A program made the translations under genes and the position numbers. 26,713 nucleotides of DNA from ASMP01 sp041484115 (GTDB lineage: Archaea > Nanobdellota > Nanobdellia > Pacearchaeales > GW2011-AR1), in NCBI GenBank assembly GCA_041484115.1, contig JBGPHA010000003.1, positions 1-26,713 on the forward strand. The letters are read 5' to 3'. The notes beneath the pieces are model-generated. The model saw nothing but the letters and a program-made list of their open reading frames with translations, was not told where the DNA came from and did no database searches. Positions 16,025 to 22,845 of the stretch are shown here, in pieces (the stretch's first letter is position 1; every line of letters begins with the position of its first letter).

Positions 16025-16426
16025 TTAGTGAACTATCGATGCTATTTTTGCCACAGACGGCCATCTTTCCATTACCTCCCTTGCTACTGGTCCTTTAATT
16101 TGAGTTCCTTGGGGATTTCCCTTTTCATCTTTGAGTATTGCCACAGCATTGTCTTCAAAAGCGATTCTTTCTCCGTTTAATCTTCTGTAAGCTTTCTTTT
16201 GCCTGACTATAACAGCATCGAATACTTTTCCTCTCATATCAGGAAGACCCTTTCTAACACTGACTTTTACCATGTCGGCAACTCTTGCATTTCCCTGCCT
16301 TCCCATTGTTCCCTTACCCCTTTTAACAGCGACCAGCCTTACAAGTTTTGCTCCGCTATTATCTGCAGCCACGAGAACTGCTCCAAGATTTAACCCTGGG
16401 GTTATTTTTGCTGAAACTGCTTTCAT
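16025..16426 (-). CDS. rpl14: Ribosomal protein uL14 (L14)
   Basis: Large-subunit interface protein contacted by anti-association factors such as eIF6. It has 133 residues, with 'VAADNSGAKLVRLVAVKRGK' (18-37), the L14 signature, then 'GNARVADMVKVSVRKGLPDM' and 'NAVAILKDEKGNPQGTQIKG'. The end 'ERWPSVAKIASIVH' is typical of archaea. A GGAGG ribosome binding site sits upstream of the ATG. Confidence 0.96.
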   Translation of the reverse strand: MKAVSAKITPGLNLGAVLVAADNSGAKLVRLVAVKRGKGTMGRQGNARVADMVKVSVRKGLPDMRGKVFDAVIVRQKKAYRRLNGERIAFEDNAVAILKDEKGNPQGTQIKGPVAREVMERWPSVAKIASIVH

Positions 16427-16427
16427 T

Positions 16428-16787
16428 TTATTTTTCCTCCTTACCCTTAGTTTTACTTATTACGACAAAATGAATTATTTTACTTAATGGTCTGCATTCC
16501 TGAATTCTTATTAAATCTCCTACATCTATGTTTTTTTCCATGCAGACAGGAAGCCTTGCATGAAGCTTTGTTCTTGATTTGGAATATCTTTCATATTTTT
16601 TTACATAGACCATTCTACCAAATTCGATAGTTACCCTGCTAGAAAATTTCCTGATTACCCTTCCCTCAAAAACTCTTCCTCTGGCTTTAAGATTTCCATG
16701 AATAGGACAGTCTCTATCATCTGTTCTTGCTACAGCTATAACCGTTCCTTTTCCCATTTTCTTTTCTGTTTTTTCTTTTCTTTTCAT
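16428..16787 (-). CDS. rps17: Ribosomal protein uS17 (S17)
   Basis: Primary 16S rRNA-binding protein with an OB fold. It has 119 residues. The archaeal/eukaryotic features are 'DDRDCPIHGNLKARGRVFEG' (24-43), 'VTIEFGRMVYVKKYERYSKS' and 'KLHARLPVCMEKNIDVGDLI'. It lies 25 bases after the SUI1 gene. In many archaea the RNase P protein Rnp1 (p29) gene occupies this place; here there is no room for it. Confidence 0.95.
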   Translation of the reverse strand: MKRKEKTEKKMGKGTVIAVARTDDRDCPIHGNLKARGRVFEGRVIRKFSSRVTIEFGRMVYVKKYERYSKSRTKLHARLPVCMEKNIDVGDLIRIQECRPLSKIIHFVVISKTKGKEEK

Positions 16788-16812
16788 TTTTTTTCTTGTT
16801 GTTTGCGTATGT

Positions 16813-17112
16813 TTAATCTTCTATGAGCTCTTCATCGAAACCGAGCCTTACCAAGAGTTCTTTTATCTTCTTTCTATGGTCTCCCTGGAGCTCTACTGTA
16901 TTGTCCCTATATGTTCCTCCACATGCAAGCCCATTTTTCAAGGCTTTCGTTATTTTCTTCATATCTATTCCGCTTTCAAATCCCATAACAAGGGTCACTA
17001 TTTTTCCATATCTTTTCTTATCTGTTGTTACTCTTATCCTCTGTGAGCCCTTGACTATCTGTTCACATACACATGCCTGTTTAGGCAAACCGCATTTTGG
17101 ACATATCTCCAT
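16813..17112 (-). CDS. Translation initiation factor aIF1 (SUI1/eIF1 family)
   Basis: SUI1-domain factor that binds the small subunit and enforces start-codon selection with aIF1A and aIF2. It has 99 residues. The N-terminus 'MEICPKCGLPKQACVCEQI' is the Cys-rich (CxxC...CxC) zinc-ribbon-like leader seen in archaeal SUI1. The SUI1 fold follows ('VTLVMGFESGIDMKKITKAL', 'GLACGGTYRDNTVELQGDHR'). AGGAGG at 17125-17130 is a clear ribosome binding site. Its place between uL29 and uS17 is the conserved archaeal location. Confidence 0.94.
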   Translation of the reverse strand: MEICPKCGLPKQACVCEQIVKGSQRIRVTTDKKRYGKIVTLVMGFESGIDMKKITKALKNGLACGGTYRDNTVELQGDHRKKIKELLVRLGFDEELIED

Positions 17113-17148
17113 TAGTTATTTTTTCCTCCTGAAAATGATTTCTCCATT

Positions 17149-17325
17149 TTATTTGTTGAGTGTGATTATCCTGGCAACAAGCCTTTTAATTTCTCTGACT
17201 TTTGAATTTCCGGTCTTGGAAGCATTGACTCTTGCTTTTATTAGTTCCATTTTTAGCTCTTCCAGCTTTTGGTTTCTCTCTTCCTTGCTCATTTTTTGGA
17301 TATCTTTCGCTTTAATTTTTGCCAT
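17149..17325 (-). CDS. rpl29: Ribosomal protein uL29 (L29)
   Basis: Short gene of 58 codons between uS3 and SUI1 on the minus strand. The translation starts 'MAKIKAKDIQKMSKEERNQK', continues 'LEELKMELIKARVNASKTGN' and ends 'REIKRLVARIITLNK'. That is the two-helix hairpin of L29/L35 with the 'L-E-E-L-K-x-E-L' and 'R-E-I-K-R-x-x-A-R' patterns. It sits near the exit tunnel and helps form the SRP/chaperone docking site. AAGGAG lies before the ATG at 17325, which is two bases from the uS3 stop. Its size and place are exactly as expected, so confidence is high. Confidence 0.95.
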   Translation of the reverse strand: MAKIKAKDIQKMSKEERNQKLEELKMELIKARVNASKTGNSKVREIKRLVARIITLNK

Positions 17326-17327
17326 TT

Positions 17328-18020
17328 TTACTTCTTACTCCTTGATTTTTTCTTTTTTTCCACAATTTCTGGGTTTTGTTCCGAATGGATAACACTTTGA
17401 AGATTTTCTCTCACTCTCTTCAAAAATTCTTCATCGATTACTATTTTGTCTGTAAGAATAGCTTCCGGTGATAAAATGCTAACCTTGATCCCTACTGTTC
17501 CGGGTTTTGTCTGCGCAACTGCCTGTGCCTTGTCGACAACTTTTGCGCTATCTCCTGTTTTTATCATATACCCCTGAGCAAATCTCCATGTTTTTGCCCT
17601 TGCACCAGGAAGTTTTCCACTGAGCCTTATCTCAGTTCCGAGAGCTCCAGCCCCCATTATTTTCTGTAATGTTCTGTAGGCAATAACTTTGAATTTTAAA
17701 GGTCCGAACCTTTCAATGCTCAATGCTATATCATCAGCCATGAACTGGGCATCAAATTCAGGCCTCTTTATTTCTTCGATTTCTATGTTTGGATTTTCAA
17801 GACCAAATTTTACTTTGAGTATTTTTGTAAGTTCTTTAATTTTCTCTCCGCCTCTTCCTATAATCATTCCAGGTCTATTTGTCGCAATTATTATTTTTTC
17901 ACCAACAGGAGTGTACTCTATTCTTACCCTACTCATTTTTCCTTTTCCTAGAGATTCTCTCACATATTCCCTAATAGCAAACTCTTCTTTCTTGAATTTT
18001 ACAACATTTTTTTCTTCCAT
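17328..18020 (-). CDS. rps3: Ribosomal protein uS3 (S3)
   Basis: Small-subunit head protein at the mRNA entry site. It has 230 residues with a type-II KH domain; the GxxG loop is G55-R-G-G58 in 'RPGMIIGRGGEKIKEL'. The C-terminal S3 domain has 'GALGTEIRLSGKLPGARAKT' and 'AQTKPGTVGIKVSILSPEAI'. The tail from about 195 is charged and ends 'EKKKKSRSKK'. A strong GGAGGAG ribosome binding site precedes the ATG. Confidence 0.95.
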   Translation of the reverse strand: MEEKNVVKFKKEEFAIREYVRESLGKGKMSRVRIEYTPVGEKIIIATNRPGMIIGRGGEKIKELTKILKVKFGLENPNIEIEEIKRPEFDAQFMADDIALSIERFGPLKFKVIAYRTLQKIMGAGALGTEIRLSGKLPGARAKTWRFAQGYMIKTGDSAKVVDKAQAVAQTKPGTVGIKVSILSPEAILTDKIVIDEEFLKRVRENLQSVIHSEQNPEIVEKKKKSRSKK

Positions 18021-18026
18021 TTGAGT

Positions 18027-18599
18027 TTATTTATCTCCTCCTTTAGCTTTTTTTTCTTCAGCAACTATTCTGATATGGGTTCTTTTCCTTCTAACCCCTC
18101 GTCTTCCAAAAGGCCTGGAGCCTATGTTTGCAACAGCCTCAACAATAACAGGATTTTCAAGACCATGATAAATAGAATTTGAGGAAAGACTCTTCAGCAT
18201 GATTATAAATTCTCTTGCAGCTTTTTCCGGAAATCTTCCTGCCATTATTCTACCTTTCTTGTGAGGAATTTCCCCTTTCATAGGAATGGGCTTCTTTATC
18301 TTTGCTACCTGTTCCAAATCCTTAATCGCTTCCTGAATTTTCTTTCTCTTTATAAACCTGCAGATTGCGGCGGAATGTTTCGCTGAGATAGGGATATTAA
18401 ATCCATTAACAACTGCATTTGTTCTCTTTGGTTTTTCTTTTTGTTTAACAATTGTTTCCTTTTTTCCTGTTTCTTTAGTTTCAACTATATTTGTTTTTTC
18501 ACTTTTGAAATTTTCAGGTTTTATTTCTGTATGAATTTTTTCATGTTTTTTCATTGCATTTTTTTCTTTCTGTTGCGGGTTATAATTTTTTTCTGTCAT
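18027..18599 (-). CDS. rpl22: Ribosomal protein uL22 (L22) with lysine-rich N-terminal extension
   Basis: Large-subunit protein whose hairpin lines the peptide exit tunnel. The conserved part begins at about residue 66 ('GFNIPISAKHSAAICRFIKR') and includes 'PHKKGRIMAGRFPEKAAREF', 'ENPVIVEAVANIGSRPFGRR' and 'RRKRTHIRIVAEEKK'. The first about 60 residues are Lys/Glu/Thr-rich and low complexity ('VETKETGKKETIVKQKEKPK'), unlike the short archaeal leader. The ATG shares one base with the uS19 stop (TAATG), so the long start is supported. 190 residues in all against about 150-160 usually. Confidence 0.93.
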   Translation of the reverse strand: MTEKNYNPQQKEKNAMKKHEKIHTEIKPENFKSEKTNIVETKETGKKETIVKQKEKPKRTNAVVNGFNIPISAKHSAAICRFIKRKKIQEAIKDLEQVAKIKKPIPMKGEIPHKKGRIMAGRFPEKAAREFIIMLKSLSSNSIYHGLENPVIVEAVANIGSRPFGRRGVRRKRTHIRIVAEEKKAKGGDK

Positions 18600-19012
18600 T
18601 ATTTCTTAGCCTTGAATTTACTTCCTTTAGTTGCTCCTATACCAGCTTTGCTGTGCTTGACCCTGCTTCTTGTTATAGCGAATTCCCCTAATCTGTGCCC
18701 AAGCATATCCCCTGTTATAATAACAGGAACAAAGCTTTTTCCATCGTGAATACTTATCTTCATGCCGACCATTTCAGGGACAATTACAAAACTTCTTTCA
18801 TGAGTCCTAATAGGTTTGTTTTTGTTTATCTTGTTTTTTGCCCTGTTGATGAAATTTTCTGTCTGCTGGAATTGTCTAAGGATAGTTCGCCTAGGACCTG
18901 ATTTCAGATACTTGGAAAACTCTCTGACATCTAATTTTTTCAGTTCATCCAATGTCTTTCCCCTATATGTGAATTCTTTTCTCTTTATTTCAGCTGTATC
19001 TTCTGTTTTCAT
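18599..19012 (-). CDS. rps19: Ribosomal protein uS19 (S19)
   Basis: Small-subunit head protein that forms intersubunit bridges. It has 137 residues. The archaeal N-terminal part 'FTYRGKTLDELKKLDVREFS' is followed by 'KPIRTHERSFVIVPEMVGMK', 'ISIHDGKSFVPVIITGDMLG' and 'HRLGEFAITRSRVKHSKAGI', the S19 signature, and ends 'GATKGSKFKAKK'. It begins one base after the uL2 stop. Confidence 0.95.
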   Translation of the reverse strand: MKTEDTAEIKRKEFTYRGKTLDELKKLDVREFSKYLKSGPRRTILRQFQQTENFINRAKNKINKNKPIRTHERSFVIVPEMVGMKISIHDGKSFVPVIITGDMLGHRLGEFAITRSRVKHSKAGIGATKGSKFKAKK

Positions 19013-19013
19013 T

Positions 19014-19712
19014 TTATTTTACGTGTCCTGTTCTCCTTGCTCTTAACAAACCGACCCTTTTTCCAGGAGGAGCATTTCTTTTTGGAACCTTACTCTTTGG
19101 ATTTTTTCCACGTCCAGAGCCGAAAGGATGATCAACCACGTTCATCTTTACTGCAGATGTCCTTGGCCATGCTTTTCCTTTTGCTCTTTTCATATGATGT
19201 CTTTTTCCTGCTTTGAGTATTGGTTTGTCCAGTCTTCCAGAGCCAGCGATTACACCGATTGTTGCCCTACAATTGAGATTGAATTCTTTTTCTTTTTTTG
19301 AAGGCATCAATACAAATACCCCTGTTCCTGTAACTCTGGTGACCATTCCGGAGTTTCCCCCACTTCTTATGAAGATTCCTCCATCACCTGGTCTTGATTC
19401 TATATTGTAAATAAGAGTTTGGACAGGGATGTCTTTTAATCTCATTACATTTCCTGGTTTAGATTCCGTTGTCTCGAAACTTATCTTTTGTCCTTCTACC
19501 ATGCCTTTAAATGCAGGCATAAAAAATATTCCTCCTTCATATCTTATCTTTGCAAGAGGAGCCGTATGTCCTGGTGAATTTACCATTTTTATCACTGTTC
19601 CTTCTCCTGAAAGACTTCTAGGATATTTTGGTCTGATTTTGAAAGCCTGTCCCTTTACCCTATATGTAAAGCTTCCTTTCCCTCTTGCCTGAGATATTAT
19701 TCTTTTTCCCAT
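19014..19712 (-). CDS. rpl2: Ribosomal protein uL2 (L2)
   Basis: Core large-subunit protein needed for subunit association and peptidyl-transferase centre integrity. It has 232 residues. Conserved blocks are 'MGKRIISQARGKGSFTYRVK', 'GIFIRSGGNSGMVTRVTG', 'LNCRATIGVIAGSGR', and the catalytic-centre loop 'NVVDHPFGSGRGKN' with the invariant His at 195. The start follows uL23 with one base between. Confidence 0.96.
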   Translation of the reverse strand: MGKRIISQARGKGSFTYRVKGQAFKIRPKYPRSLSGEGTVIKMVNSPGHTAPLAKIRYEGGIFFMPAFKGMVEGQKISFETTESKPGNVMRLKDIPVQTLIYNIESRPGDGGIFIRSGGNSGMVTRVTGTGVFVLMPSKKEKEFNLNCRATIGVIAGSGRLDKPILKAGKRHHMKRAKGKAWPRTSAVKMNVVDHPFGSGRGKNPKSKVPKRNAPPGKRVGLLRARRTGHVK

Positions 19713-19713
19713 T

Positions 19714-19962
19714 TTAGATCATCCCTATTTTCGTTGCCACATCTATGGCTGGAAAATCCTTTTTTAGTTTAATATAAAAATACTTGTGATTGCCTCTAAC
19801 TAAGACCCTTACCTTCTCAACTTTAACTTCAAAAAGTGATTCTATTTCTTTTTTTATTTCTGTCTTATTTGTTTTTTTGTCTGCCTTAAAAGTAAGAGTA
19901 TTCTGGGATTCTATAAGCATAACTGCTTTTTCAGTAACAAGAGGTTTTAATTGGATGTTCAT
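19714..19962 (-). CDS. rpl23: Ribosomal protein uL23 (L23)
   Basis: An 82-residue large-subunit protein at the tunnel exit, the docking point for SRP and translocon. 'LKPLVTEKAVMLIESQNTLT' (6-25) is the L23 signature, followed by 'KKTNKTEIKKEIESLFEVKV' and 'RVLVRGNHKYFYIKLKKD'. The ATG overlaps the uL4 stop as ATGA, and GGAGG lies about 12 bases upstream. Confidence 0.94.
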   Translation of the reverse strand: MNIQLKPLVTEKAVMLIESQNTLTFKADKKTNKTEIKKEIESLFEVKVEKVRVLVRGNHKYFYIKLKKDFPAIDVATKIGMI

Positions 19963-20756
19963 TTGAATTTTTCCTCCAGACCCTTTATTGCATTTTCTGT
20001 GTAAATGACAAGCCTTCCTGGACCACCTTCAGCCAGGTCTGAAATTCCAAGATTTTCTGTGTTTCTTATATAAAAAGCTCCTGCCTTCATTTTTTCGTTT
20101 TTTCCAATTACAATTAAAATCCCTGCGCTGGATTTGTATTTTCTTCCCCTAGATTTCCCCTTCCCGCTTCTCACTTCTTTTTTCTTTAAGGAAATCTGAA
20201 AAATTTTTTCTCCAAGTATTTTTTTCATACTCTCGAGAAGTTCTTTTGTTTTTATCTTGGTTATTTTTGTTTCTACAATTATAGGAAGCTTTTTCAGATC
20301 TTTTTCTTCTATTCTTTCGTATCTTGAAGCGATTTGTTTTTTATCAGCTGTAGCGCTTAGTGCAGACATGAGAGCTGTTTTCGCTTCTTTTTTATTAATT
20401 TTAAGAGTGTTTATCATTGAGATAACCTTTGGAGGATGAGCACGCCTTCCACCCCTTGTAGCTGAGACTTCAGCTCCAACCCAATTAAATTGGCTTCCTT
20501 TTCTTGTCATTATTTTTCTTGGAATTCTTGACATCCCTCTTCCATAACCGCTTCTCCATACATGTCTTCTATGGACAATTTTCCCAGATGCAGCATGCTG
20601 TTTTCCTGCAACAAGACTTGGAGAGTAAGGCTGCATGGTTTTTTTTGCCTCCAAAACTTTGGATATTATATCTTTCCTTACAGGGTAAGAAAAAAATTTG
20701 GGAAGTTCTATTTCCTTTGTTTTCTTTCCATCAACATCTAGTATTTCTGTCTTCAT
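19959..20756 (-). CDS. rpl4: Ribosomal protein uL4 (L4)
   Basis: Large-subunit protein with a long loop reaching the exit tunnel. It has 265 residues. The loop carries 'GKIVHRRHVWRSGYGRGMSR' and 'VGAEVSATRGGRRAHPPKVI', strongly conserved in archaea and eukaryotes. The C-terminal part has 'GRKYKSSAGILIVIGKN' and 'NTENLGISDLAEGGPGRLVI'. GAGGAAG stands before the ATG. The start overlaps the stop of the unknown 113-residue ORF, not that of uL3 as would be usual. Confidence 0.95.
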   Translation of the reverse strand: MKTEILDVDGKKTKEIELPKFFSYPVRKDIISKVLEAKKTMQPYSPSLVAGKQHAASGKIVHRRHVWRSGYGRGMSRIPRKIMTRKGSQFNWVGAEVSATRGGRRAHPPKVISMINTLKINKKEAKTALMSALSATADKKQIASRYERIEEKDLKKLPIIVETKITKIKTKELLESMKKILGEKIFQISLKKKEVRSGKGKSRGRKYKSSAGILIVIGKNEKMKAGAFYIRNTENLGISDLAEGGPGRLVIYTENAIKGLEEKFK

Positions 20757-21094
20757 TTTTCTTCCTCTTTAAAAATTCTATTTAGTTTAGAATATCTTTC
20801 TGAAGCATGATAAGGAGGACGATCTTCTTCATAAACAATTCCTGAAAAATCTTGATGTTCTTTTCCAGTTTCTTTATTTATACTATAACGTAATTCAGCT
20901 ATTCCCCCATCCTCTTCTCTCCGTACAGAACCAAAACTAACCAATCTTTTTCCTTCATAATATGTTTCTGTAAAAGTCGTTTCTATAACAATCTCTTTTT
21001 TTCCATTTATGAAGACAGTATCCCCTAATTTCAATTCTAAGGTTCTAAAATCAATATTTTCAATTTTTTTAATTTCTGTTTCTATAGTTGTCAT
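20753..21094 (-). CDS. Unknown acidic protein inserted between uL3 and uL4
   Basis: I do not recognise this 113-residue protein. It starts inside the uL3 stop (ATGA, 21091-21094) and its own stop overlaps the uL4 start (ATGA, 20753-20756), so it is translationally coupled on both sides and is almost certainly expressed. In the standard archaeal order uL3 is followed directly by uL4. The sequence is acidic (roughly 25 Asp/Glu against 19 Lys/Arg), unlike the basic ribosomal proteins around it. A region 'LELKLGDTVFINGKKEIVIE' (19-38) looks like a small beta-barrel entry, and 'SFGSVRREEDGGIAELRYSI' follows. The C-terminal 'RYSKLNRIFKEEEK' is probably helical. No signal peptide or membrane segment. 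It could be a lineage-specific ribosome assembly, regulatory or structural factor; that is inference from position only. Confidence 0.85.
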   Translation of the reverse strand: MTTIETEIKKIENIDFRTLELKLGDTVFINGKKEIVIETTFTETYYEGKRLVSFGSVRREEDGGIAELRYSINKETGKEHQDFSGIVYEEDRPPYHASERYSKLNRIFKEEEK

Positions 21095-22026
21095 CTTAAT
21101 TCTATCAGCTCATAGGTTTTTTTTGTCTGTTTTCTAGTTTCACGAAGAGGATATGTGACCAATAATTGTCTTTTTGGAGGCCCTTGAACAGACCCCCTTA
21201 TGATTAAATATTCTGTATTTATATCTCCGTAATTTTTAATATTCTTGAATTTATCCTCTGATTTTCCAAGGTCAATTACGCTGCTATTGTAAGTGACTCT
21301 TGTAAACATTCCGAGTTGGCCAGCCATAGGTGTCCTGAAAGTAACTCTTGCAGGATGCCAAGGACCAAGGCTTCCAGGCCTTCTTCTTCCTTTTTCTGAC
21401 TTGTGCGATTTTAATGTGATGCCAAATCTTTTCACAGGTCCTGAAAATCCTCTGCCTGTTGTTAATCCTCTGACATCTACAACATTTTTTTTCTCAAATA
21501 CACCAGAAACATTAATTTCCTTTCCAAGATTCTCTTTGATAAAATGAATTTTTTCCTGAAGACTTCCAGAAAGTCCGATTTCACTCAAATCCGGAGTTTT
21601 TTTCATTCCTGTTTTTTTAACATGTGAATAGCATATTATGCTCAAATCGTCATAATCTTTCACATCTTCTATGCTCAGCGCCTTTTTTTTAGGCATTTTT
21701 AATTTCCCTTTAAGCTCTTTATCAAGATTTTCCGTCCAAATTTCTGTTTTTAATCCCCCATTTTTATAAAATCTTACAGAAAAAATTTTCATAGGTGGGC
21801 ATTCAAAAATTGTAACAGGAACAATGATATTTTTTCCCTTTGTCATAGAATCGGGAGTATTGTCTTTGACATAGGCAGAAGCCATGCCAACCTTATAGCA
21901 TATGAATCCCTTTAATGTTTTTTTAGAATTTATAGAACTCCAGTTAACTCTAGGCAAGAACTTTCTGGCTCTTTTTCTGGGCCAGAACTGCAGGCTTCCT
22001 TTTCTCGGTCTTCGTATTGTCGACAT
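21091..22026 (-). CDS. rpl3: Ribosomal protein uL3 (L3)
   Basis: Early-assembly large-subunit protein reaching the peptidyl-transferase centre; first gene of the cluster. It has 311 residues, slightly short of the about 330-350 usual in archaea. 'RRPRKGSLQFWPRKRARKFL' at the N-terminus is typical, as are 'DVRGLTTGRGFSGPVKRFGI' and 'KGRRRPGSLGPWHPARVTFR', the finger with the conserved Trp/His, and 'TPMAGQLGMFTRVTYNS'. No clear Shine-Dalgarno stands before the ATG at 22026. A promoter element lies about 70 bases upstream, so this mRNA probably has a short leader. Confidence 0.95.
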   Translation of the reverse strand: MSTIRRPRKGSLQFWPRKRARKFLPRVNWSSINSKKTLKGFICYKVGMASAYVKDNTPDSMTKGKNIIVPVTIFECPPMKIFSVRFYKNGGLKTEIWTENLDKELKGKLKMPKKKALSIEDVKDYDDLSIICYSHVKKTGMKKTPDLSEIGLSGSLQEKIHFIKENLGKEINVSGVFEKKNVVDVRGLTTGRGFSGPVKRFGITLKSHKSEKGRRRPGSLGPWHPARVTFRTPMAGQLGMFTRVTYNSSVIDLGKSEDKFKNIKNYGDINTEYLIIRGSVQGPPKRQLLVTYPLRETRKQTKKTYELIELR

Positions 22027-22043
22027 TTCTTATCATTTTCGCG

Positions 22044-22060
22044 GAGAACATTTTATTCTC
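22044..22060 (-). promoter_or_regulatory. Small hairpin in the presumed uL3 mRNA leader
   Basis: On the minus strand GAGAAT-AAAAT-GTTCTC can form a 6-pair stem (one G-U) with a 5-base loop, 18 bases before the uL3 ATG. AATAAAAT within it is also about 27 bases from the ATG and could instead be a weak TATA box for a leaderless start. The two readings exclude each other; neither is certain. Confidence 0.25.
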
Positions 22061-22094
22061 TATCTACCCTGGATAAGATATCTAAAAATTAAGG

Positions 22095-22103
22095 GTTTTT
22101 AAG
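22095..22103 (-). promoter_or_regulatory. Probable promoter of the ribosomal protein operon
   Basis: CTTAAAAAC on the minus strand lies about 73 bases before the uL3 ATG and just past the stop of the upstream unknown gene. Transcription would start near 22074, giving a leader of about 48 bases, unlike the leaderless genes nearby. Confidence 0.4.
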
Positions 22104-22130
22104 CGTTGCGGGAATGGTTTTTGAAAGAAT

Positions 22131-22793
22131 TCACGCCTCAAATTCAGTATCTTTTTTCATTTCTTTCCCGTCGACATTGGAAATCCTAATAATTTTTCCC
22201 TTTCTTTTTGCAAGCTCTCTAATTTTTGCATAATCTGTTTCACCTTTAGGAAGGAGAATATCTCTTATAACAAAAGTATGCTCTACGCTTGCTTTTTTGC
22301 ACTCTGGCAAGTCCCAGAAAAACTCCTGTATAGCTGCCCTGTAATGTTTTTCATCAAGTTCTAGCTGGCAGAATTTATCATCAATCTTGTTCTCTCCTTT
22401 TCCTGGCTTTGGTAACTTCGCTTTTATTCTTAATTTTATCCCATTTCCATCAGCATTCAAAAGAAAAGAATAAACCAATGGGGCCATTTCTTTTATCTGG
22501 ATGCTTTTTAAATTGCTTACGTTGTAGACGATTTTTCCCTCTTTTTTTACTCCATTCAATCCTGGAATCTGGTTCTTGCTCCAGATGCTTCCACTAAAAT
22601 TAGCATCTCCTAATCCGGCTGTGAATAAAACAAAATCATTTGCAAACTCGAAACTGCTTTTCATTTTTACATTTTTTGTCTTCCATAGGCTAAGAAGAGC
22701 CCTTCTCCTGTATTCTCCTTTTCCGAATCTTATGAAATGTTTGTGGACAGATTCATCAATTTTTCCCGAGAATATTTTTTTTATAAAGTTCAT
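22131..22793 (-). CDS. Conserved-looking protein of unknown function, upstream of the ribosomal operon
   Basis: A 220-residue soluble protein that I do not recognise. The N-terminus is basic ('RFGKGEYRRRALLSLWKTKN', about 22-41). A middle part alternates strands, 'IVYNVSNLKSIQIKEMAPLV', followed by 'GIKLRIKAKLPKPGKGENKI'. Near 'ECKKASVEHTFVIRDILLPK' there is another ordered segment, and the C-terminus is charged. No membrane helix, signal peptide or cysteine motif is seen. It is transcribed toward the uL3 operon, ending about 100 bases before it, and shares a palindromic TATA box with the divergent transporter gene. The position suggests a housekeeping role, possibly RNA- or translation-related, but that is guesswork. 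Confidence 0.82.
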   Translation of the reverse strand: MNFIKKIFSGKIDESVHKHFIRFGKGEYRRRALLSLWKTKNVKMKSSFEFANDFVLFTAGLGDANFSGSIWSKNQIPGLNGVKKEGKIVYNVSNLKSIQIKEMAPLVYSFLLNADGNGIKLRIKAKLPKPGKGENKIDDKFCQLELDEKHYRAAIQEFFWDLPECKKASVEHTFVIRDILLPKGETDYAKIRELAKRKGKIIRISNVDGKEMKKDTEFEA

Positions 22794-22814
22794 GAAGTTT
22801 TTTATTCACAAACC

Positions 22815-22822
22815 TTTATAAA
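22815..22822. promoter_or_regulatory. Shared bidirectional TATA box
   Basis: TTTATAAA is its own reverse complement. Its centre lies about 25.5 bases from the minus-strand ATG at 22793 and about 27.5 bases from the plus-strand ATG at 22846. It is the only good TATA-like element in the 52-base divergent gap, so one site may drive both leaderless genes. Confidence 0.5.
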
Positions 22823-22845
22823 TTTTGACTACTATCTCATAATTA

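Noticed and set aside
16823..17392. 189-codon plus-strand ORF opposite SUI1, uL29 and uS3
   Set aside because: Same antisense effect; the minus strand encodes three recognised genes in the canonical order and the plus-strand product resembles nothing.
21950..22051. Possible 33-codon upstream ORF starting in the uL3 leader and overlapping uL3 out of frame (minus strand)
   Set aside because: It has no Shine-Dalgarno, runs in the wrong frame through conserved uL3 codons, and its product looks random. Kept only as a remark for leader mapping.
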